64,000 nt of DNA from Ww85 sp963745765 (GTDB lineage: Bacteria; Desulfobacterota; Desulfobulbia; Desulfobulbales; Desulfocapsaceae): NCBI GenBank assembly GCA_963745765.1, contig CAVUYQ010000022.1, positions 1-64,000 on the forward strand, given 5' to 3'. Position numbers and translations under genes: made by a program. This document shows, piece by piece, positions 45,032 to 54,395 of the stretch. Numbering within the stretch: the stretch's first letter is position 1; every line of letters starts with the position of its first letter. Under the pieces are notes generated by a model, which searched no databases, was not told where the DNA came from, and saw nothing but the letters and a program-made list of their open reading frames with translations.

Positions 45032-45498
45032 AAAAACAACCTCTTCATGATGTGTCTTATATTCAATACGAATAGGCAATGTAATTGACTATATAACATA
45101 GTCTTTTTATTTAATTACTTCTAACAAAAAGCATCAATAAAGAGACAGATTTGTTTATCTGGGCCAAAGTAGCGGGCAGTTGACATGCCACGGCCACCAG
45201 TGACACCTTCCAGTTTCAATTGATCACGCAGCATGCGAGATACCATGAATGGATACTCCAAATTTGCCACGAATGTCACTCGGTCTTTTCGTCTCGTTCT
45301 CTTTGCCGTTTCCTGCGATATGTTAATTTTTATAAGGTCATTCAATAGGTAGTAGCTTTTCCACTTTACGGGTTGTGTAAATTTCCGGTGTCACTTTCCT
45401 ATCTGATATCTCAACAAATTAATTAAGGGTATTTCACGCCTTCCTTTGCATGGAAGTGTTTATCATAATCACCTGACCTGGAAACGTCTTGAGGGCTA
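45032..45498. other. 467-base region between divergent genes, no clear gene
   Basis: AT-rich spacer between the lipoprotein trio (left) and the patatin gene (right). A 74-codon minus-strand frame at 45121-45345 starts at TTG without a ribosome site and is not recognised. Promoters for both directions should lie here, but no box is convincing. Confidence 0.5.
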
Positions 45499-46905
45499 AT
45501 GATAATGCCTGCACAAATTGAACAAAGCTATAACCAACCAGAAATACATCTAGAATCAAGATGGCCGCAGGCAAGCTCCTGGGGTTTGATATTCCTGTGT
45601 TGCCTGCTGCTGGCTTTTGTCAGTGGCTGCGCTTCTTACGGCATCGTCCAGAACAAGCCCAGCAATGACACCGCAACCGCTGAACCGTATTCTCTGAAAA
45701 CCTGGGCCAACAGAAAGCAAGCAGAGGACTTTGTCTTTTTTCTGGCCTTTTCTGGTGGAGGAACCCGCGCTGCGGCCATGGCCTATGGCATCCTCCAGGA
45801 GTTACGGGATACCCCTATTGGCAAAGATGGACAGCAGGGGCGATTGCTCGATAAAGTAACCCACATCAGTTCGGTATCAGGGGGTAGTTTCACTGCAGCA
45901 TACTACGGCCTCTACGGCGACAAGACGTTTGACAATTTTGAAACCGAATTCCTGCGGAAAGACGTTGAAGGCCATCTTACCCTGAGCTTGGTTCGCCCGA
46001 TCTACTGGCTTGGTAGCAAAGGACGAACCGAAAGGGCCATCGACTACTACAACGAGATTCTATTTCATGACGCGACCTTTGCCGACATGATACACCTGCA
46101 GCGCCCCATGATCGTTATCAATACTTCTGATCTGGCTTATGGCGTCCGCTTTTCCTTTATCCAGGAATATTTCGATTTGCTCTGCTCTGATCTCGGTTCC
46201 TTTCCTGTTGCTCGAGCTGTGGCGGCCTCATCCGCCGTGCCTGCAGTTTTCAACCCGGTAGTGATTGAAAACTATGCGGGCTGCAACAACAGTCAATGGA
46301 GTACAAAAATACCTGAGCAGGCAAAAATGAATGAAGAGTTTTTCCAGGTACTCAAAGGCTTACAGTCCTATACTGATAAAGAAAAACGAAAATACATTCA
46401 TTTCGTAGATGGCGGTATCACCGATAACACGGGTCTACGGGCCATGACCGATGTTATAGCGATTTCAGGTGGCCCCGGTGCGATGGTTAACAGGATGCAA
46501 AGGAAAATCCCGAGCCATATTGTGTTTCTGTCAGTCAATGCATCAACCAAACAAGAAACAGAAATGGATAAAACAACCGAGCAACCGTCCATACTAACCG
46601 CAATAAATGCCATGATCGATGTACAATTACATCGCTATAACGCTGCGACCTTTGACAGAGTCAAAGAGTCTCTTGATATCTGGGCAGCACAGATATCTAC
46701 CCCTGAGCATCCAGTCACTTCATACTTCATCCAGGTAGGTTTCGAGGAAGAACCACAACAGCGATTAAGGCTGTTTTTGAATAAGATTCCCACCTCATTC
46801 AGCCTGACGGACGAGCAAGTTGACACTCTGATTTCCAGTGCGAGACGCCTCTTGCGTGCTAACCCTGAATTCCAGCGACTTCTCGCCGATCTAGCCAAAC
46901 CATAA
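45499..46905 (+). CDS. Patatin-like phospholipase, lipoprotein
   Basis: A 468-residue lipid acyl hydrolase anchored as a lipoprotein: hydrophobic segment then lipobox FVSGC near residue 43. The patatin catalytic dyad is present: SSVSGGSF carries the nucleophile Ser, and DGGITDN carries the Asp. The oxyanion loop is AFSGGGTRAAAM. The C-terminal 120 residues are unassigned. The N-terminal extension before the membrane segment is unusually long (about 28 residues), so an internal start is possible. It probably works at the outer membrane or in the periplasm. Confidence 0.88.
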   Translation: MIMPAQIEQSYNQPEIHLESRWPQASSWGLIFLCCLLLAFVSGCASYGIVQNKPSNDTATAEPYSLKTWANRKQAEDFVFFLAFSGGGTRAAAMAYGILQELRDTPIGKDGQQGRLLDKVTHISSVSGGSFTAAYYGLYGDKTFDNFETEFLRKDVEGHLTLSLVRPIYWLGSKGRTERAIDYYNEILFHDATFADMIHLQRPMIVINTSDLAYGVRFSFIQEYFDLLCSDLGSFPVARAVAASSAVPAVFNPVVIENYAGCNNSQWSTKIPEQAKMNEEFFQVLKGLQSYTDKEKRKYIHFVDGGITDNTGLRAMTDVIAISGGPGAMVNRMQRKIPSHIVFLSVNASTKQETEMDKTTEQPSILTAINAMIDVQLHRYNAATFDRVKESLDIWAAQISTPEHPVTSYFIQVGFEEEPQQRLRLFLNKIPTSFSLTDEQVDTLISSARRLLRANPEFQRLLADLAKP

Positions 46906-47047
46906 TACGAAAAGAACACTAACAGGCGACATCCCTATGAAAAAGGACAAGGCATTGCTTGACTCACCTTGGTCGATTGCTTGCTTCATCGAGTTTATTG
47001 TCAGTATATCATCCCTTTCTCGATGGTTCACCTCTGGCAAACCCGCA

Positions 47048-48175
47048 CTACTCCTTTAACGAGATAGTCAGCGAGCCGACACCGATCCGCTCTTCGCTGC
47101 TCTTGTCGAAGAGAATGTAATTATCGTGGTTCAATTCAAGGCCGATCTCGCCATCCGTGGAAAAATCGAGGTTGCCGAATACTACCGAGGTCAGCAGGGT
47201 GTTCCTGATCTGCAGGATGACCGTGGTCTCCATTCCGGATGGCAGCGCCGAATAGATCGTCCCGTTGACCGGCCCGCTCTCGACGAGCGTCAGGTTTTCA
47301 GGACGCAGGCCCAGCACCAGCTGCTGGCCTTTGCTGACAGATTGAAGATCCGTGACCGGCTTGAAGGTAAAGAGCAGGTCCCTGGAGATAAGCCTAATAT
47401 GGTCCGGCTCAACCCGGCTGCACTCCACTTCGATGAAGTTCATCGTCGGGTTTCCAACGAACTCGGCGCTAAACAGGTTGGTAGGGGTATTATAAACGGT
47501 GAGCGGGGCATCGTACTGCTGAACCCGTCCCTCTTTCATTAGGCAGATCCGGCTTGACAGGGTCATCGCTTCCAACTGGTCATGGGTTACATATACAAAG
47601 GTGGAATTTGTTTCCCGATGAAGCCGCTTCAGTTCAGCCCGCATTTCTATCCTGAGCTTTGCGTCCAGGTTGGAAAGCGGTTCATCCATGAACAGCACCT
47701 TGGGTCTCGGGGCCAATGTCCTGGCAATGGCCACACGCTGCTGCTGACCGCCTGACAACTCGGCGGGATATCGGTTGAGCAGGGCATCGATCTTCAGCAG
47801 TTCTGTCAGTTCAAGCACCCGGTCCTTGATTTGTGCTTTGCTCCATTTGAGATTCTCCAGACCAAAAGCGATGTTCTGACTGACTGTCATGTGGGGCCAC
47901 AGGGCATAATTTTGAAAGAGAAAACCGACATCTCTTTTCGCCGGCGGCAGATCAATTCCCTGTTCAGAGGAGAAAACCAGCGTATCGTCGATGCGAATTT
48001 CCCCTTCATTTGGACTCTCGAGGCCCGAGATCATCCTGAGCGTTGTTGTCTTGCCGCAGCCCGAAGGACCCAGAAGCGTGATAAAACCTTTGTCGGCAAT
48101 GGTTAAATTCAGCTTCTCGATGGCGGTGAATTTGCCAAATCGCTTGGTTGCATTCTTTATTATAATCTCAGGCAC
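47048..48175 (-). CDS. ABC transporter ATPase, ferric-iron (FbpC/PotA) type
   Basis: A 375-residue ATPase energising the importer encoded upstream. Walker A GPSGCGKTT, Q-loop FLFQNYALWPHM, signature LSGGQQQRVAIARTLA, Walker B VLFMDEPLSNLD and H-loop VTHD are intact. A C-terminal TOBE domain (about 270-370) is typical of the FbpC/PotA/MalK branch. The start is 3 bases after the permease stop. The substrate is taken from the binding protein. Confidence 0.92.
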   Translation of the reverse strand: MPEIIIKNATKRFGKFTAIEKLNLTIADKGFITLLGPSGCGKTTTLRMISGLESPNEGEIRIDDTLVFSSEQGIDLPPAKRDVGFLFQNYALWPHMTVSQNIAFGLENLKWSKAQIKDRVLELTELLKIDALLNRYPAELSGGQQQRVAIARTLAPRPKVLFMDEPLSNLDAKLRIEMRAELKRLHRETNSTFVYVTHDQLEAMTLSSRICLMKEGRVQQYDAPLTVYNTPTNLFSAEFVGNPTMNFIEVECSRVEPDHIRLISRDLLFTFKPVTDLQSVSKGQQLVLGLRPENLTLVESGPVNGTIYSALPSGMETTVILQIRNTLLTSVVFGNLDFSTDGEIGLELNHDNYILFDKSSEERIGVGSLTISLKE

Positions 48176-48178
48176 CTG

Positions 48179-49966
48179 TCAGCCTCCTATTCCCTTGTCA
48201 ATTGATGCACCGGTAACTTTATTTATCAGCAAGTTGAGTAGAATTACCACCAGAACGATAAATAGAACGATGGCATTGGCGTATTGATCCCAGCCTTTTT
48301 CATTGTACTGGAAGAGCATGGTGGTCAGGACCCGGGTGGAGGGGGTCACCAGCAGGATGAAGAGCGATAACTCACGCATGCACGATATGAACGGGAGAAG
48401 GAAGCCGGAAAGGATGCTGGCCTTCTGGATGGGAATGATGATCTTGGTCATCCGCTTCCACCAGCTGACCCCGAAAATCACGGCGGCTTCTTCTATTTCT
48501 CTGCCGAGCTGGAAAATGGCATTGATGCCTGCCCGGGAGGCAAATGGCAGGTATTTGACCGTACCGATCAGCACTAATATGGCAAAACTGCCGTAAAGCG
48601 AGGGTATTATGCCTCTTTTCACCGCAAACATGGAAAGGTAGATGGCACCAAAGGCCATGCTGGGCAGCAGGTAGGGAAAAAATGATAGGCGGTCGAGCGT
48701 ATTTGCCGCGACAGAGCCCCGCTTTTTCACCACCGCGTATCCCACCAGCAATCCTACCGTACCGGCCAGGAGCGAGACCAGGACGGACAGCCGCAGGCTG
48801 TTCCACAGGCCGATATAGATATACTTGTTGCGCAGTATGCCGGGCTCACCGCTCAAGACATCGGGTCGGCCCTCCCCGAGCCAGAAGAGCGTGGTGAAAT
48901 TCTCCGGTTTAAAGTTGCCGGATACCACCTGAAACGACTGTATGGCAAAGGTGATCAGGGGGACAACGGTGATGAACAGCAGCCAGATCAATACGAGTAC
49001 CGAAACTGCCGTTCGTAATTTTTTCAGGCTTACCAGCGATATATTCGAACTCTTGCCGGTGACTGTTGCAAATGATTTACGTTTGCCGACCAGTATCTGG
49101 TTGGTGGTGAGAATAATGGCGCCGATAACAATCATCACCAGGGCGATCAGATAACCGAAACCGGGACTCATGCCGTTCAGGGTCCTGAAAAGCTGTGTGG
49201 TGAGGACCTGGAACCTTACCGGAGCGCCAAGGAAAGCGGGAACGGCGAAGGCGCTCATGGCGCTGGAAAAGACAAGCAGGATCGTGGAAAGCATTGCCGG
49301 CAAAACGATTGGCAGGGTTATTTTACGGATTATCCGCCATCTGCCTGTTTTTAAAATCTGTGCCGCCTCCTCGAGGTTGGCATCCATATTCCGTAATATT
49401 CCGCCGATGAGTATGTAGGCGAATGGCGCGTAGTGAAGACCGAGGACGATGGTGATAGGCAGGAAACCGTAGGCGAACCAGTCGGCAGTATCAATGCCGG
49501 TGATTGCCGTGAACCACCCCGGAGACCCGACGCGTTCATTCTTGAAAAAGTTGAGCCAGGCCATGGCCAGGGTCCAGGAAGGCATGATGTAAGGCAGGAT
49601 AAACAGGCTGGAAATGAGTTTTTTGTGCTGGATGTCTGTTCGGGTAACGAGCCAGGCGAAACCGCCCCCGGTAAAAATAGCGATTGAACAGGTGACGAAG
49701 GATACCAGGAAGGTGTTGAGAAGGGGCTGGTAGAAAATATTCCTGCTGTATTTGCCGGCAAAGATGTTTTTCCAGTGATAGGTCGTGAAATCGCCCGCAT
49801 CTGCGCCCTTGATGCGCATCAGTTCCGACGAATGAACCCTGAAGGTATCTCCAACGATGGACAGCAGCGGCACTAAAATAAGGTAGATCAGGATCGTAAT
49901 GAGGCAGAATAATATAACATTCTCCGGCTTACGAAAAACCCTCTTGACACGGTATACAAGATTCAT
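48179..49966 (-). CDS. ABC transporter permease, FbpB-type fused double permease
   Basis: A 595-residue inner-membrane protein with about twelve hydrophobic segments and two permease halves. Each half carries an EAA-type loop: NLEEAAQILKTGRWRIIRKITLPIVLP in the first and EIEEAAVIFGVSWWKRMTKIIIPIQKA in the second. This duplicated form is usual for ferric-iron and related importers. It is separated from the binding-protein gene by a terminator-like hairpin, which may lower its expression relative to that gene. Confidence 0.92.
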   Translation of the reverse strand: MNLVYRVKRVFRKPENVILFCLITILIYLILVPLLSIVGDTFRVHSSELMRIKGADAGDFTTYHWKNIFAGKYSRNIFYQPLLNTFLVSFVTCSIAIFTGGGFAWLVTRTDIQHKKLISSLFILPYIMPSWTLAMAWLNFFKNERVGSPGWFTAITGIDTADWFAYGFLPITIVLGLHYAPFAYILIGGILRNMDANLEEAAQILKTGRWRIIRKITLPIVLPAMLSTILLVFSSAMSAFAVPAFLGAPVRFQVLTTQLFRTLNGMSPGFGYLIALVMIVIGAIILTTNQILVGKRKSFATVTGKSSNISLVSLKKLRTAVSVLVLIWLLFITVVPLITFAIQSFQVVSGNFKPENFTTLFWLGEGRPDVLSGEPGILRNKYIYIGLWNSLRLSVLVSLLAGTVGLLVGYAVVKKRGSVAANTLDRLSFFPYLLPSMAFGAIYLSMFAVKRGIIPSLYGSFAILVLIGTVKYLPFASRAGINAIFQLGREIEEAAVIFGVSWWKRMTKIIIPIQKASILSGFLLPFISCMRELSLFILLVTPSTRVLTTMLFQYNEKGWDQYANAIVLFIVLVVILLNLLINKVTGASIDKGIGG

Positions 49967-50011
49967 TGTCTGTCAGTAGATCATTGTCTTCCTGCACACT
50001 TGCGAAAAAAG

Positions 50012-50048
50012 CAGAGCCTCTTATACTGCTGCGATAAGAGGTTCTGCT
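50012..50048 (-). terminator. Terminator-like hairpin between binding-protein and permease genes
   Basis: GCAGAGCCTCTTAT (50012-50025) pairs with ATAAGAGGTTCTGC (50035-50048) over 14 pairs with one G-U. On the minus strand it is followed by TTTTTTC. It lies within the ABC operon, 20 bases after the binding-protein stop. Confidence 0.75.
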
Positions 50049-50068
50049 TTATGGCTACCCGCGGTGAA

Positions 50069-51148
50069 CTAGTAGACGATGCTGTTCCAGAATTCCTCTA
50101 CCTCGCCGCGATGTTCAAATATAAATGCGGGTGATTCCAAAACGAGAATCCGGGACCACACATCGAGTGAGTTATCCCCTGGATACGGTTTTATGGTGGG
50201 ATTGGAGCTGTAGGTTCCCAACGAGCCGGACCAGGGCTTGAATCCTTCCTCGGTCAAGAGATATTCTATGAACAGTTTGGCGGCGTTGGGGTTTTTCGCA
50301 TTGCTTCTCATCAGCATGAAACTGGGGTAGAAGAATCCGGCGAAGGGGTCCATACCCATAATGGGCATCAAGGCAAGATTCTTCTCTTCCCTGGCTCGTA
50401 ATTTCGAGTAGGTACCGAGGGCTACGGCATCGATGTTCTTTCCTTTTTCACCCAGCGCATTTGCCATTTTGGTATCACTGGTGAACATGACCAGTTGGTT
50501 GTTGACGATGCCCTTTATCCATTCATAGCCGGCGTTGGGGGTTGTCAGTTCGATCTTCTTGCCAAAATGCCGTTCATAGGCTGCTTCAAGCTCCTTCGAA
50601 ATCTCAGGTGAGGTCACCATAGTCAGGAAATTTGCATTGACACCCTCCTTCAGGGGATCCTTGAACCAGAATTTCTTTGCCCATTTCGGCTCGGTCAGTT
50701 CCCAGACATTGTTAACCGGTGGAAAGGTATTGGTTTCTGAGTTGTAAATAAATGTTTTTGTTATAAAACTGAAGTAGAGCGGGTCCTGGTATTTCTTTGG
50801 AATAATGTCTTTCATGCTTTCCGGCACGTAGCTGTAGGCGTAACCAGGCTTGATGATTTCACCGAAGACACGCCCCGAATCCTGGGCGATGATAAAATCG
50901 GCGCCATAGATATCGTTTTTCCCTTCCTGGGAGACCTTCTCGATGAGTTCAAAGTCTTTGAGGTTATAAGCACTTACGGTAATACCGTATTTTTCTTCGA
51001 AGTTTTTTGCCGCATTGGCTATTCTGCTGGTGATCGAATAGACAGCCACCTGGCCTTCCTTTTTTGCCGCATCAATTAAATCAGCTGAGGCAGCGAACAC
51101 AACCGAGGGAATAAGCAACAGTGAAAGTGCGAATAATTTCATCTTCAT
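50069..51148 (-). CDS. ABC transporter periplasmic binding protein, FbpA-like
   Basis: A 359-residue binding protein with a signal peptide ending VVFAAS. The fold start AKKEGQVAVYSITSRIANAAKNFEEKYGI is typical of the ferric-iron binding family; the later GMDPFAGFFYPSFMLMRSNAKNPNAAKLFIEYLLTEEGF is the conserved C-lobe. No lipobox. First gene of the importer. Ferric iron is the likely ligand, but polyamine, thiamine or phosphonate relatives share the fold. I see no Fur box upstream. Confidence 0.85.
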   Translation of the reverse strand: MKMKLFALSLLLIPSVVFAASADLIDAAKKEGQVAVYSITSRIANAAKNFEEKYGITVSAYNLKDFELIEKVSQEGKNDIYGADFIIAQDSGRVFGEIIKPGYAYSYVPESMKDIIPKKYQDPLYFSFITKTFIYNSETNTFPPVNNVWELTEPKWAKKFWFKDPLKEGVNANFLTMVTSPEISKELEAAYERHFGKKIELTTPNAGYEWIKGIVNNQLVMFTSDTKMANALGEKGKNIDAVALGTYSKLRAREEKNLALMPIMGMDPFAGFFYPSFMLMRSNAKNPNAAKLFIEYLLTEEGFKPWSGSLGTYSSNPTIKPYPGDNSLDVWSRILVLESPAFIFEHRGEVEEFWNSIVY

Positions 51149-52241
51149 AGCTTCTCCTTTTTGTCTTTAGTTACAATGTACAAGACCAGGTAAAAAGGCC
51201 TCCGGCAGTCATTGGTATCGGTGACCGGAATTCGGTTATTAAAACATTTCCCCAAAAGAACCTGAAACTCCCGCTCAGTCAATATTGAGCTTATATCCTA
51301 AACAAACGGCGCCATCCAGTCAACTACCGGGGAACATGATTGAACAGGAATGGCTATTGTTCGTTTATACCGATTTTCTTTTAATTGAACAAGAGGATAT
51401 GATTCACTGAAAATAACCAGCAAGCTAACGCTGCAAGTATCAGATCATTGTCTTGTCAATCGCTTACCGTTCCAACCATTGTGTGCCGATGGAACAAGGC
51501 GGATATGCATTTGTAATTGAAGGATTGACATTCCATTTTTCCATTTCCCAGAGCAAATAACTAGTTTCCATCCTGAAACAGCGCTTTTCCCCTAACTCGT
51601 CGTTACTCTCAAAATGTAATCCTCGGAATATCAACGATGCCTGCGGTTAATTTTATCGAGCGCCTAGATTTAGGTAAAAATCGCTCATTTCCGGACGAAA
51701 ACTAACTGGTCCGTGGTTGAATTTTTCTCATAATCATCATAAATTTTGTCTATCCCGGATATCAGGAGGTTATTCGAAAAGGTTCCTGAATATAGCAGGT
51801 ATATTTTTTTTCTGATTCAGGGAAAATTAGAACGGGCTTATAAAGCGTTGACCTGTCACCTTACCTTTGTTATTGATTCGTTAAAGACGAGAATAACAAG
51901 AAAAATGGGGTTGGGTTAGTCTGCCTGCATACATACATAAGCTGCGGGTATTATACCGCACAATTCAAGGCTGAATTACCCAAAACGATTCAATGCTTAT
52001 GACCGGACGAAATGGTTTCAAGTGTCCAGGCGCGCATCTTTTCAGGAAACATCTTGGATAGATATCGTCCTGGGGTTATAAAATGAGGCAGGATCGGATT
52101 ACCGGGGACCGGAAGGTCATTATGCCACCGTCTCGGGTGGGGACGCCCGTTGAGTGATCCAGAACAGAACATGAACTGCACGGGGAGTGTGAACAAACGA
52201 CCCGAATCACACCGATGAACGGGGCAAGTGGAGAAATGATC
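51149..52241. other. 1.1-kb gene-poor region
   Basis: The longest stretch without a gene. It includes partial repeat copy C (51821-51860). The frame at 51990-52364 on the minus strand overlaps the next gene and has no recognisable content. Some short imperfect hairpins occur, such as TGCGGGTA/TACCGCA near 51943-51960. Confidence 0.55.
51821..51860 (+). repeat. Dispersed repeat, partial copy C
   Basis: Contains GAAAATTAGAACG and AAAGCGTTGACCTGTCACC, the right-hand 40 bases of copies A and B. The left part of the repeat is absent. Confidence 0.55.
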
Positions 52242-52838
52242 ATGAAAAACCATCACATCGCAATTCTTATCCTGGCATCCAGCCTGTATCTCTTTAGCAG
52301 TGCCGTGGCGGCAGATCTGGAGCAAGGCTTCATGGGCTATAAGTGGGGTGATGATATCTCGCACTACGATGGATTAACCGAACTGTACAGCAAGGGGGAA
52401 ATGGTCTTCTACTCCAGTCCGGGTGAGGCGTACACTATTGAAGATATCGTGATAGGCAACGTCATATACGGTTTTTACAAGGGAAAGTTTTACGCGGTCT
52501 ATATCAACCTTGACTCACCTGATGACCTGGAATCACTTAGGAAATATGATGTGATAGAGGGGCATTTGACGGAAAAATTCGGTTCTCCGGACAGCAGGAC
52601 TTCAAAAGAAGAACTTCTCTATACCTACAAGTGGAAATACAAGGATGTTACCATCAAGCTGAAAATTGACCGGAAGAAGGGAAAAATGAAGGCAGCATTC
52701 TATTACGAGCCGCCCTCTCGCGAGCTCAAAAAAGAGCCGGTTTTGCTGGAAATGGAGGATTCGGATCGTTTTTTTCCAATAGAAAAAAATAAACAGATCA
52801 ACATGATCCCTTTTCTGGAATCGTGGAGTCAGCGGTAA
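52242..52838 (+). CDS. Secreted protein of unknown function
   Basis: A 198-residue protein. The ATG at 52242 begins a signal peptide (ending SSAVAADL) and has GGAG 9 bases upstream. The mature sequence begins EQGFMGYKWGDDI, followed by alternating strands and the segment LTEKFGSPDSRTSKEELLYTYKWKYKDVTIKLKIDRKKGK, a pattern common in small periplasmic proteins. It is not recognised further. No operon partner. Confidence 0.7.
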   Translation: MKNHHIAILILASSLYLFSSAVAADLEQGFMGYKWGDDISHYDGLTELYSKGEMVFYSSPGEAYTIEDIVIGNVIYGFYKGKFYAVYINLDSPDDLESLRKYDVIEGHLTEKFGSPDSRTSKEELLYTYKWKYKDVTIKLKIDRKKGKMKAAFYYEPPSRELKKEPVLLEMEDSDRFFPIEKNKQINMIPFLESWSQR

Positions 52839-53512
52839 CCAGGGTGTTGCGATTTTGTTCAATCACAAATCATGCCAATCATGATACGAATTCTCTGTTA
52901 CAGCGATTCAAATACCTTGGGGGCCGAACGGATAAAAGAGGATAGACTTTTAGAAATTGTTGACTAGTTGGAAGAAATTTACGAAAATGTTAGGACGACT
53001 TACAAAGTGTTGACCTGTCACCACCATAAAAGTATAGTACCACATAGTAGTTCACTCTTGAACCGGGCATGAATTAATTCTGGTAATCTTCGGGATTGAT
53101 TAACCCCTCTATACGTTCCGGTAGAGAGTACTCCGTAATACCTTTTGCAAAACAAATAGGGATCCCATGGTCCCTGATCATATAATTCACATTAAAAATC
53201 AGCTTGAAGCAAGGGTGCGCGCTGTCTGACAGGGCTGCGCCCGGACTCCATTTGGCAGAGACACTGACTGACCGGTGCGGTCGGCACTGGATAATTTTGC
53301 CTCTGATTGCCCGACTTCATAACCTGAGCCAAGTTACCTCTGGTTTCAAGACAATCAGCAGCAATACCACGAAAGGAGGAAAGGAGGCAGGAGAGGTCAC
53401 TCACAAAAAGCAGAAGAGATTTTCAGGCGACAGTCTCCCGCCAGTGATGCTCGGACAAGGTTAACACTGGTTATGGAAGCCGAACAAATCAAAGAGAGCA
53501 AGGAGGTGCACG
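52839..53512. other. 674-base region with repeat copy B and no gene
   Basis: Only dispersed repeat copy B (52933-53022) is recognisable. A good ribosome site, AAGGAGG, at its right end belongs to the next gene. Small frames elsewhere lack start signals. Confidence 0.5.
52933..53022 (+). repeat. Dispersed ~90-base repeat, copy B
   Basis: Near gap-free alignment with 37693-37783. Shared blocks include GAGGATAG, AATTGTTGACT, TACGAAAA, GTTAG and the terminal TGACC. The copies lie 15 kb apart in the same orientation. Confidence 0.65.
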
Positions 53513-54343
53513 ATGATTTTCAAAATGTCGGGTATGTTACTCATTCTATTGCTACTCGTTTTCACCTCAGTAGCCAATGCAGAAACACCTTTCACCGATC
53601 CATCGACGGGTATGGAATTTACGATGATCAAAGGCGGCTGTTTCAGCATGGGTGATTCAGTCGGTGATGGAGATCCTAATGAACGGCCAGTACATGAAGT
53701 TTGTCTTAATGATTATTACATCGGCACCTATGAGGTGAGCAATTCTCAATTTAGAAAGTTCAGACCACAACACGACAGCGGCAGTGCAGTTATGACAATA
53801 CTGGACAACGACAACCAGCCGGTGGTCAATGTCTCCTGGGAGGATGCGCTCGCCTATACCGAATGGCTTTCCAAAAAATCAGGGCTGCAATATCGATTGC
53901 CGACCGAAGCTGAATGGGAGTATGCCGTTCGGGCAGGGTCAAAAGGAAGCCATTTTTGGGGAAATAACCTCGATGAAGCCTGCACCTATGCCAATGTGGC
54001 AGATATGACGGCCAAGAAAGAACGCCCCAAGTGGACAACCTTCTCATGTGACGACGGTTACATGGTTTCTTCAGCGATCGGCAGCTTTAAGCCAAATGGT
54101 TACGGGCTCTACGATATGCTGGGAAATGTCTGGGAATGGTGCCAGGATGTCTACAACAGTGAAGCCTATTCAAAACTTCCAAAAGACAACCCGGTATACA
54201 GCGGGCCAGGTGAGTATCGTGTCATGCGTGGCGGGGGCTGGAGCAACGGCCCGCTCGGTATTCGAAGCTCCCATCGCGTCGGCCTCTCTCCCGATTTCGG
54301 CCATCATGCCCTCGGTTTTAGGTTGGCCAGAAATGCCCAATGA
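53513..54343 (+). CDS. Secreted formylglycine-generating-enzyme-like (SUMF1) domain protein
   Basis: A 276-residue periplasmic protein. ATG follows AAGGAGGTG; a signal peptide ends VANAET. The FGE-sulfatase (C-lectin-like) fold is complete: GGCFSMGDSVGDGDPNERPVHEV, YEVSNSQF, PVVNVSWEDALAYTEWLSKKSG, RLPTEAEWEYAVRAG, GLYDMLGNVWEWCQD and RVMRGGGWSNG...GFRLA. I do not see the paired copper cysteines of true FGEs in their usual context, so it may be a non-enzymatic relative. It lies 52 bases before the decaheme cytochrome gene on the same strand and is probably co-transcribed. Confidence 0.9.
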   Translation: MIFKMSGMLLILLLLVFTSVANAETPFTDPSTGMEFTMIKGGCFSMGDSVGDGDPNERPVHEVCLNDYYIGTYEVSNSQFRKFRPQHDSGSAVMTILDNDNQPVVNVSWEDALAYTEWLSKKSGLQYRLPTEAEWEYAVRAGSKGSHFWGNNLDEACTYANVADMTAKKERPKWTTFSCDDGYMVSSAIGSFKPNGYGLYDMLGNVWEWCQDVYNSEAYSKLPKDNPVYSGPGEYRVMRGGGWSNGPLGIRSSHRVGLSPDFGHHALGFRLARNAQ

Positions 54344-54395
54344 GAGAGTAGTTGAAGCGTGTTGTTACATTGAAAGAAATTCCCGGAGGTATGTA

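Noticed and set aside
45121..45345. 74-codon minus-strand frame
   Set aside because: TTG start without a ribosome site, no signal peptide and no family resemblance; kept as part of the spacer.
51149..51420. Possible TPP riboswitch or Fur box upstream of the ABC binding-protein gene
   Set aside because: No THI-box sequence and no Fur-like 19-mer seen; ligand left as probable iron from protein family only.
54048..54395. In-frame upstream extension of the decaheme cytochrome
   Set aside because: It is a shadow of the FGE-like gene; a ribosome site and signal peptide define the start at 54396.
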